The notes under the pieces are model-generated. The model was not told the DNA's origin. It did not search any database and worked only from the letters and a program-made list of their open reading frames with translations. Positions 42,119 through 47,492 of a stretch of DNA of 47,492 nucleotides are shown piece by piece; the stretch's first letter is position 1; every line of letters begins with the position of its first letter. A program made the position numbers and the translations under genes. This stretch comes from Ruminococcus flavefaciens (GTDB lineage Bacteria > Bacillota > Clostridia > Oscillospirales > Ruminococcaceae): NCBI GenBank assembly GCA_902777125.1, contig CACYSQ010000016.1:1-47492 (forward strand). The letters run 5' to 3'.

Positions 42119-43195
42119 ATGAAAAAGGTCATGGTAGGCATGAGCGGCGGCGTTGACAGCTCTGTTGCGGCAATGCTCCTCCGGGAGCAGGGCTATGAGG
42201 TAATGGGGGTTACGCTGAAGCTCTTTTCAGATGAAGATATTTCGGAGGCGCAGAAGGAGGGAAAGACCTGCTGCGCCCTTTCGGACGTTATGGACGCAAG
42301 AAGCGTTGCTTACCGTCTGGGCTTTGAGCATATAGTTTTCAATTTCAGGGACAACTTCCGCGAGCACGTTATGAAGCAGTTCGCGGAAAGCTACCTCTGC
42401 GGCAGAACGCCCAATCCCTGCATCGAGTGCAACTGCCATGTCAAGTTCGACAAGATGCTCCGGAGGGCTTTGGAGCTTGAATACGACTATATCGCCACGG
42501 GACACTATGCCGTGAACGAATACGATGAAGCCTCCGGACGCTGGCTGCTGAAACGTCCGGCAGACCGCAGCAAGGATCAGACCTATGTGCTGTATTCGCT
42601 CACTCAGGAGCAGCTCTCGCATACGCTTTTCCCACTCGGCGGACTGGAGAAGTCACAGGTGCGTGAGCTTGCGGAAAGGGCAGGTCTCGTCAACTCGGAC
42701 AAGCCCGACAGTCAGGACATCTGCTTCGTTCCGGACGGCGACTATGCCGGATTTATACGCCGCTTTACAGGCACGGACGTTCCGGGAGGCGATTTCGTTG
42801 ACACCGAGGGAAAAGTCCTCGGCAAGCACAAGGGAATCATCAATTACACGGTCGGTCAGCGCAAGCACCTCGGGATTTCGCTCGGAAAGCCGGCTTACGT
42901 TGTCCGCAAGGACGTTATGAGCAATACAGTGACCCTCGGCGACGAGGCTGACCTTTACACGAAAACTCTCATTGCCGATGACTTCAACCTTATCTCAGTG
43001 CCGGAGCTTACCGAGCCTATGAGGGTGACTGCCAAGACACGCTACAGTCAGAAGGAACAGCCTGCGGTCGTGTCCTATCTCGGTGACGGCAGATATATGG
43101 TCGAATTCGACGAGCCGCAGAGGGCTGTGACAAGCGGTCAGGCGGTAGTCCTCTATGACGGTGACGTTGTTGTCGGCGGAGGTACGATAATATGA
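42119..43195 (+). CDS. mnmA: tRNA-specific 2-thiouridylase
   Basis: Makes the 2-thio group of wobble uridine in tRNA for Glu, Gln and Lys. The 358 residues hold the PP-loop GMSGGVDSSVAAMLL (about 6-20), RTPNPCIECNCHVKF with a catalytic cysteine, TGHYA, KDQTYVLYSL, DSQDICFV with the second cysteine, and GQRKHLGIS with a C-terminal beta-barrel. ATG 42119 is chosen, with GAGG ahead; the GTG at 42107 is less typical. It overlaps the next small gene by four bases. Confidence 0.95.
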   Translation: MKKVMVGMSGGVDSSVAAMLLREQGYEVMGVTLKLFSDEDISEAQKEGKTCCALSDVMDARSVAYRLGFEHIVFNFRDNFREHVMKQFAESYLCGRTPNPCIECNCHVKFDKMLRRALELEYDYIATGHYAVNEYDEASGRWLLKRPADRSKDQTYVLYSLTQEQLSHTLFPLGGLEKSQVRELAERAGLVNSDKPDSQDICFVPDGDYAGFIRRFTGTDVPGGDFVDTEGKVLGKHKGIINYTVGQRKHLGISLGKPAYVVRKDVMSNTVTLGDEADLYTKTLIADDFNLISVPELTEPMRVTAKTRYSQKEQPAVVSYLGDGRYMVEFDEPQRAVTSGQAVVLYDGDVVVGGGTII

Positions 43196-43536
43196 TACTT
43201 TACCGACCAGTTGGTACTGCTGAGCTGGAATTGATAAAACAGAGCGGGTATAAGGGTTTTCCGCCGCGTTTGTCGGAACAACCAATATTCTATCCCGTAC
43301 TGAATGAAAAATATGCCCGTGAGATAGCTGAAAAGTGGAACGTGAACTCAACACCGGACCGAAAAGGATATGTAACAAAGTTTGAGGTAGATGATGCGTA
43401 TATTTCACAGTTTGAAATACAGACTGTCGGGAAGAGTTATCATCAGGAACTCTGGATACCGGCTGAGGAGCTTGAAGATTTAAACAAGCATATTGTCGGC
43501 AGTATAACAGTTATAAGCACATATACCGGAGAATAA
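43192..43536 (+). CDS. Small protein of the kind annotated ADP-ribosylation/crystallin J1
   Basis: A 114-residue soluble protein with ELIKQSGYKGFPPRLSEQPIFYPVLNEKYA and YHQELWIPAEELEDLNKHI, phrases I recall from a small conserved family that databases often label ADP-ribosylation/crystallin J1. That label is from memory and its biochemical basis is weak. No signal or membrane segment. Base use looks more AT-rich than in mnmA and trmN6, between which it lies in an ATGA overlap with mnmA; it may be a later insertion. Function unknown. Confidence 0.7.
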   Translation: MILYRPVGTAELELIKQSGYKGFPPRLSEQPIFYPVLNEKYAREIAEKWNVNSTPDRKGYVTKFEVDDAYISQFEIQTVGKSYHQELWIPAEELEDLNKHIVGSITVISTYTGE

Positions 43537-43539
43537 ACT

Positions 43540-44262
43540 ATGGAATACAAATACGAAAAACTCACGGATAAGATATACGTCTGTGCCAGCAGCGACCACC
43601 GCTTCGGCACGGACGCTTTTCTGCTCGCACACTTCTCCCAGTACCGCCGCAAGGACAAGGTCTGCGACCTCGGTACGGGCTGCGGCATCATACCGCTTAT
43701 CATGCAGAAGCATATGCCGCCGCAGGTGACATACGCCGTGGATATTCAGGAGGGCGCGATAGAGCAGCTCCGGCTCGGAATTGAGCACAGCGAAACTGAG
43801 GGGATAATCCCGGTATGTGCCGACCTGAAAGTTCTGTGGGACGGCGCACCTCTCAGTCAGCTCGACCTTGTGACCTGCAATCCGCCGTATAAGGCGGACA
43901 ACTCCGGGTTCCAGAGTGTGATAACCGCTCAGAGGATAGCCCGGCATGAGATAATGTGCAACATTGACGATGTGTGTGCGGCGGCAGAAAAGCTGCTGAA
44001 ATTCGGGGGAAGGCTCTGCGTCTGCAACCGTCCCGAACGTCTCAGCGACGTCATATTCGCGATGAAGTCCCACAATATCGAGCCGAAACGCCTGAGAATG
44101 GTGTCGAAATCCCCGGAGGAAGCGCCGTGGCTGTTCCTCATCGAAGGCAAGAAGGGCTCGAAGCCATTCATGAAGATAGAACCTCAGCTCTATATCCGAA
44201 GCGGAGACGGTTTCTCGGAGGAGCTGCAAAGCATCTACAACACCGGAAAGGAGCAGCTATGA
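43540..44262 (+). CDS. trmN6: tRNA1(Val) (adenine37-N6)-methyltransferase-like protein
   Basis: The 240-residue Rossmann-fold methyltransferase has SAM motif I KVCDLGTGCGIIPLIM (about 46-61), VDIQEGAIEQ and the adenine N6-methyltransferase motif NPPY (about 117-120) followed by KADNSGFQSV, as in YfiC/TrmN6. The start HRFGTDAFLLAHFS segment is also typical. Modification of tRNA is the family role; the exact tRNA is inferred. It is four bases from its upstream neighbour and overlaps rsmI by four bases. Confidence 0.88.
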   Translation: MEYKYEKLTDKIYVCASSDHRFGTDAFLLAHFSQYRRKDKVCDLGTGCGIIPLIMQKHMPPQVTYAVDIQEGAIEQLRLGIEHSETEGIIPVCADLKVLWDGAPLSQLDLVTCNPPYKADNSGFQSVITAQRIARHEIMCNIDDVCAAAEKLLKFGGRLCVCNRPERLSDVIFAMKSHNIEPKRLRMVSKSPEEAPWLFLIEGKKGSKPFMKIEPQLYIRSGDGFSEELQSIYNTGKEQL

Positions 44263-45095
44263 GCGGTACACTTTACATAATCGGTACGCCTATCGGCAAC
44301 ATGGAGGACATCACTCTCCGTCAGCTCCGAATGCTGGAGGAGGTGGACTTTCTCTGCGCCGAGGACACCCGTGTCACATTGAAGCTCCTGAACCGCTACG
44401 AAATAAAGAAGCAGCTTGTGAGCTTTCACGAACACAGCTCGCAGGCGGAAGCTCAGCGCATAATCGAACGTCTTGCAGCCGGAGAGTGCTGCGGAGTTGT
44501 CACCGATGCGGGAATGCCGTGCATATCCGATCCCGGCGAGGTGCTTGTGAAAATGTGTGCAGAGCAGGGGATAGACGTCAAAGTCGTTCCCGGACCGAGT
44601 GCGGTCGTGTCGGCGGCAGCGGTATCCGGTCTGAACACAAGGAGGTTCACGTTCGAGGGCTTTCTGCCTGTTCCAAAAAAGGAACGCAGCGAGCGGCTTG
44701 AGCTTCTCAGGAACGAGACAGGCGCGATGATCTTTTATGAGGCGCCGCATAAGCTTAGGGCGACACTCAGCGATATGGCGGGATTTTTCGGCGGAGAGCG
44801 CCGTATATCGCTCTGCCGTGAGCTCACAAAGATACATGAGGAAGTCCTCCGCATGACGCTTGCGGAGGCAGTTACTTACTATGCCGGCAATGAACCTCGC
44901 GGGGAGTTCGTGCTTGTCGTTGAGGGGGCAGACCTTTCCGCTGGGGAGGCTGTCACTATTGAGCAGGCGCTCGCACAGGTGAAGAAGCTAGTTGAAATGG
45001 GTGAACGTCCTACAGACGCCTGCAAAGCAATCGCAAAGGAGTGCGGATTCAGGAAAAGTGAGCTGTATTCGGCATTCTGCGGAGAAGAAATGTGA
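44259..45095 (+). CDS. rsmI: 16S rRNA (cytidine1402-2'-O)-methyltransferase
   Basis: Methylates the ribose of C1402 in the 16S rRNA decoding centre. In the 278 residues the tetrapyrrole-methylase-fold signature is LYIIGTPIGNMEDITLRQLRMLEEV, then CAEDTRVTLKLLNRYEI, VTDAGMPCISDPGEVLV, VVPGPSAVVSAAAVSGL and YEAPHKL. ATG 44259 follows AAAGGAG and overlaps the trmN6 stop; the frame is open further upstream inside trmN6 but is not needed. No terminator is visible after it. Confidence 0.95.
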   Translation: MSGTLYIIGTPIGNMEDITLRQLRMLEEVDFLCAEDTRVTLKLLNRYEIKKQLVSFHEHSSQAEAQRIIERLAAGECCGVVTDAGMPCISDPGEVLVKMCAEQGIDVKVVPGPSAVVSAAAVSGLNTRRFTFEGFLPVPKKERSERLELLRNETGAMIFYEAPHKLRATLSDMAGFFGGERRISLCRELTKIHEEVLRMTLAEAVTYYAGNEPRGEFVLVVEGADLSAGEAVTIEQALAQVKKLVEMGERPTDACKAIAKECGFRKSELYSAFCGEEM

Positions 45096-45122
45096 TAAAC
45101 GTGTGAAAATTTGATAAAAACC

Positions 45123-45151
45123 TTGCAATTTTCTCTTGTTTGTAGTATAAT
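45123..45151 (+). promoter_or_regulatory. Promoter of the PHP/YdcF unit
   Basis: TTGCAA (45123-45128), exactly 17 bp, then TATAAT (45146-45151). The predicted start near 45158 leaves an untranslated leader of about 85 bases in which no further element is recognised. Confidence 0.82.
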
Positions 45152-45245
45152 TATTTGTGGCTTTTGTATATAGTGTTATCAGCACATAAGATGAACGCTT
45201 CACAGAAGCCGTGTTAATAATTCTGTGCATATCAGGAGGTATTCT

Positions 45246-46079
45246 ATGATCTGCGATTTACACTGCCATACCAAGCTTTCCGACGGCTCGCTCGGTATCG
45301 AGGATATTATAGATCAGGCGAAACGTACAAATATCGACTGGCTCTCAATAACCGACCATGACACGATGGCTTCCTTTTCGAGAGCGGACGTTCTTGCACA
45401 AAGGGCAGGGATAAAGATACTCCATGGAGTTGAGCTTTCCGCATGGGACAAGGAACGCAGCAGCAAGGTACATATCCTTTGCTATGCTCCGCAGAAGCCC
45501 GACAGGCTCGAGGGACTCTGTCTCAAATGCTGTGAGATCAGAAAAGAATGCTCAAAGGAAATGATCGAAAAGGTAATGAAAAAGTATCCCATAACCCTTG
45601 AAAGCGTGCTGAAGCATACGACCTCCTCCAAGAGCATCTTCAAACAGCACATCATGAGGGCTCTCATAAGCTACGGCTACGCTCTTGAATTCTACGGCGA
45701 CCTCGACCGCGAGCTTTTCAATCCGCAGACAGGAAGCTGCTACGTTGAGCGCGAGTACCCGGACGTTAACTTTGTAATCGACCTTATCCATACTGCAAAG
45801 GGCGTTGCTGTTATGGCTCACCCGGCTCAGTATAACAATATAGAGCTTCTCGAGGAGCTCGCCAAGAACGGCAAGATCGACGGTGTTGAGGTAGGTCATC
45901 ACTCCGCTGATGCCGCTTACCGCAAGGAGCTTGATGCTATCGCTGAGAAGTACGGTCTTATCCGCACAGGCGGTTCGGACTTCCACGGTCTCTATAACGC
46001 CGTCCCGACACATCTCGGCAGCGAGTCCACCTCAAAGGAAGACCTCGACAGGATAATCAAGCTTGCCACAAAGCGCTGA
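45246..46079 (+). CDS. PHP-domain phosphoesterase, TrpH/RNase AM-like
   Basis: The 277-residue protein has the four PHP metal motifs: DLHCHTKLSDGS (about 4-15), ITDHDTMASF, VAVMAHPAQYN and GGSDFHGLYNA, with an inserted helical region (about 90-170) typical of TrpH. In enterobacteria this family acts on 3',5'-bisphosphate nucleotides and RNA 5' ends; related PHP proteins are histidinol phosphatases. ATG 45246 is chosen, with AGGAGG at 45235-45240, over the in-frame upstream ATG 45225. It is followed by ydcF-like with ATG 46087. Confidence 0.88.
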   Translation: MICDLHCHTKLSDGSLGIEDIIDQAKRTNIDWLSITDHDTMASFSRADVLAQRAGIKILHGVELSAWDKERSSKVHILCYAPQKPDRLEGLCLKCCEIRKECSKEMIEKVMKKYPITLESVLKHTTSSKSIFKQHIMRALISYGYALEFYGDLDRELFNPQTGSCYVEREYPDVNFVIDLIHTAKGVAVMAHPAQYNNIELLEELAKNGKIDGVEVGHHSADAAYRKELDAIAEKYGLIRTGGSDFHGLYNAVPTHLGSESTSKEDLDRIIKLATKR

Positions 46080-46086
46080 ACAGGTG

Positions 46087-46845
46087 ATGCTTTTACCGGC
46101 ACTGCTGTTCCTTGCACTGTTCATACTGTTCATTTTACCGTTTTTCCGCGGTATATTCAACCTCGGAGGCTTCTTCGGAGCAGCCGTGAGCGGGACACTT
46201 TCCGTTGCATTTTTCCTGTGGGAGAAAACGTCCCGGCTTCTTAACAGCCTATGGGATAATCCCGGAGGAAGGCTCCTTCTGTTCGCAGCGGCAGTCCTTG
46301 CCTGCATTTTTGCAGTGTACGCTGTCGTTGTAAGTGTGCTTATGATAAGAGCCGCAGGAAATTCCTCTCCGGACGAGAACACCACGCTCGTCGTTCTCGG
46401 CTGCAAGGTTAAAAACGGCAGACCGAGCAGAATGCTTGCAAGACGCATCAGCACCGCAAACTCTTTTCTTTCCGCACACAGCAATGTCAAAGCCGTTGTT
46501 TCCGGCGGAAAAGGCGACGACGAGGCGATAAGCGAGGCACAGTGCATGAGGGACGTTCTTGCTGCAAGAGGGATATCTCCCGACCGTATCTACATGGAGG
46601 AACGCTCTGTCAATACCGCGCAGAACCTCAGCTTTACCATGCAGCTCATCAGGAAATGCGGCTTGTGCGAAAACATTACGATAGTCACGGACGGCTATCA
46701 CCAGCTCAGAGCTTCTATTATAGCCAAGCGGCACGGTATAAACAGCCGCAGGATCTCAGCAGTTACTTCATGGTGGCTTCTCCCGACGTACTGGGTAAGG
46801 GAGTGGCTGGCTGTAGCCTGCTGTATTCTCAGGAAGGGTGACTGA
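46087..46845 (+). CDS. YdcF/SanA-like membrane protein (DUF218)
   Basis: About 252 residues: an N-terminal hydrophobic pair of segments (about 2-20 and 65-90, with a shorter stretch between) and a DUF218 domain (about 95-225) with VVLGCKVKNGRPSRMLARRI, VVSGGKGDDEAISEAQ, IYMEERSVNTAQNL and VTDGYHQLRASIIAKRHG. The family is linked to envelope or precursor metabolism, and no reaction can be given. The frame is open from TTG 46063; ATG 46087 is used, since no ribosome site supports TTG, but the AGG just before it is closely spaced, so the start is uncertain. Confidence 0.82.
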   Translation: MLLPALLFLALFILFILPFFRGIFNLGGFFGAAVSGTLSVAFFLWEKTSRLLNSLWDNPGGRLLLFAAAVLACIFAVYAVVVSVLMIRAAGNSSPDENTTLVVLGCKVKNGRPSRMLARRISTANSFLSAHSNVKAVVSGGKGDDEAISEAQCMRDVLAARGISPDRIYMEERSVNTAQNLSFTMQLIRKCGLCENITIVTDGYHQLRASIIAKRHGINSRRISAVTSWWLLPTYWVREWLAVACCILRKGD

Positions 46846-47028
46846 ATGTACTATCTGATAAAGGAAAAAAATTCCGGTCTGTATCTATGTTCGACCCGTA
46901 TAAAGGTCATTTACGAATGCTATGCAAGGCGTTTCAATTCTGTTAAGCAGGCCAACGCCTATATTCACACTTCCGGTCTCGATCAGGACGATTACAGTAT
47001 CGAGGAAAGGGAAGATGAGAAAGAATAG
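46846..47028 (+). CDS. Small hypothetical protein
   Basis: Not recognised. Sixty residues, no membrane segment, N-terminal MYYLIKEKNSGLYLC, a central FNSVKQANAYIHTSG and an acidic tail. It starts directly after the YdcF-like stop (TGAATG) with GAAGGGTG ahead, and the compositional bias is that of a real short gene. Function unknown. Confidence 0.65.
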   Translation: MYYLIKEKNSGLYLCSTRIKVIYECYARRFNSVKQANAYIHTSGLDQDDYSIEEREDEKE

Positions 47029-47096
47029 AATTGGAAGCTACCCTGAAAAGGGGCTATTATCCTCTCTCTAAGCCTTTTTTGTGACGATATAAAATT

Positions 47097-47125
47097 AGCG
47101 CTACTTTTTAAAGTAGCGCTTTTTT
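47097..47125 (+). terminator. Strong terminator between convergent genes
   Basis: AGCGCTACTTT (47097-47107) pairs with AAAGTAGCGCT (47110-47120) apart from a few loop bases, followed by TTTTT. It ends the plus-strand unit and, with a weaker T tract on the other strand, may also serve the minus-strand synthetase. 47029-47096 shows no gene. Confidence 0.88.
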
Positions 47126-47164
47126 ATTTGCATTGAACCTTATACTTAGTGTATTAGTAGACTT

Positions 47165-47492
47165 TTATGCAGTAACGATGCTGTTCGCCTTGTGGAGACC
47201 GAGCTTTTCGACAGCCTGCTCTCTCATCTTGTATTTGAGGATCTTGCCGGCGGCGTTCATCGGGAAGCTGTCAACGAAGTCCACATATCTTGGACACTTG
47301 TGCTTAGCCATGCGGTCAAGACAGAACTGCTTGATCTCGTCCTCGGTAGCGGTCTCGCCCTCCTGGAGGATTATGCACGCCATTATTTCCTCACCGTAGT
47401 CCTCACTTGGAACGCCGATGACCTGAACGTCCTTTACCTTGGGGTAGGTGTAGAGGAAGTCCTCTATCTCCTTGGGGTAGATGTTTTCGCCT
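47165..47492 (-). CDS. Acyl-CoA synthetase / AMP-binding enzyme, C-terminal part (partial)
   Basis: The frame is open to the window edge and so is missing its N-terminal catalytic domain. The 108 visible residues are the C-terminal domain of an ANL-type adenylate-forming enzyme: GENIYPKEIEDFLYTYPKVKD at the hinge region, VIGVPSEDYGEE, KHKCPRYVDFVDSFPMNAAGKILK with the catalytic lysine, and a C-terminal stretch ending NSIVTA. Fatty or short-chain acyl activation is likely; the substrate cannot be told. It is convergent with the preceding genes. Confidence 0.9.
   Translation of the reverse strand, partial: GENIYPKEIEDFLYTYPKVKDVQVIGVPSEDYGEEIMACIILQEGETATEDEIKQFCLDRMAKHKCPRYVDFVDSFPMNAAGKILKYKMREQAVEKLGLHKANSIVTA

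Noticed and set aside
43480-44229. 249-codon minus-strand frame opposite trmN6
   Set aside because: Shadow of a recognised methyltransferase gene with motifs in the sense frame.
1-47492. CRISPR arrays, insertion sequences, phage genes or rRNA
   Set aside because: No repeat-spacer pattern, transposase, integrase or structural phage gene was recognised on either strand.

Overview
The window looks like a chromosomal segment of a Firmicutes bacterium of the Oscillospiraceae, most like Ruminococcus. The reasons are the PolC-type replicase, the short-form HisG with a HisZ partner, the paired GlgC/GlgD glycogen genes, SpoIIE, a DUF4364 protein, TmcAL, strong AGGAGG-type ribosome sites and sigma-A promoters with 17-bp spacers. 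No phage, insertion sequence, CRISPR array or rRNA is visible. Genus is inferred from gene content only. Family names come from recognising motifs in the translations; no database search was run.

Layout. 1-210: two serine tRNA genes (GCT, TGA) on the minus strand with a consensus promoter, divergent from the next block. 474-11124: a core operon, pyrH-frr-uppS-cdsA-dxr-rseP-ispG-polC (pyrimidine nucleotides, ribosome recycling, isoprenoid and phospholipid precursors, membrane proteolysis, replication). 11206-23233: a lipoprotein gene and then a complete histidine pathway, hisZ-G-D-C-B-H-A-F-I-E, into which unrelated genes are set (membrane protein, phosphatase-like pseudogene, isochorismatase-like, flavodoxin-like, P-loop kinase-like, an unknown and a cytidine deaminase); a terminator closes it. 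23359-25696: an ECF sigma factor and a large membrane-anchored putative anti-sigma protein, behind a perfect cre-like palindrome. 25884-28722: aroA-aroC-DUF4364. 28864-31104: SpoIIE. 31285-37087: glgB-glgC-glgD-glgA for glycogen synthesis. 37164-39010 (minus): a small membrane peptide plus a copper-chaperone-like protein, and acetate kinase. 39236-45095: tmcAL, a C39-like lipoprotein, a HAD phosphatase and RNA-modification genes (mnmA, trmN6, rsmI). 45246-47028: PHP phosphoesterase, YdcF-like protein and a small protein. 47165-end (minus): the C-terminal end of an acyl-adenylate synthetase.

Most genes are tightly packed, with ATGA, TAATG or TGATG junctions that imply translational coupling. 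The least ordinary items are the sigma/anti-sigma pair, whose membrane protein seems to carry two external domains, the second RseB/LolA-like; its cre-like operator; a tyrosine-phosphatase gene broken by one in-frame TGA inside the his operon; a palindromic operator candidate where the his transcript appears to start; and two unlisted short ORFs, of 24 codons before dxr and 50 codons overlapping the copper-chaperone gene.
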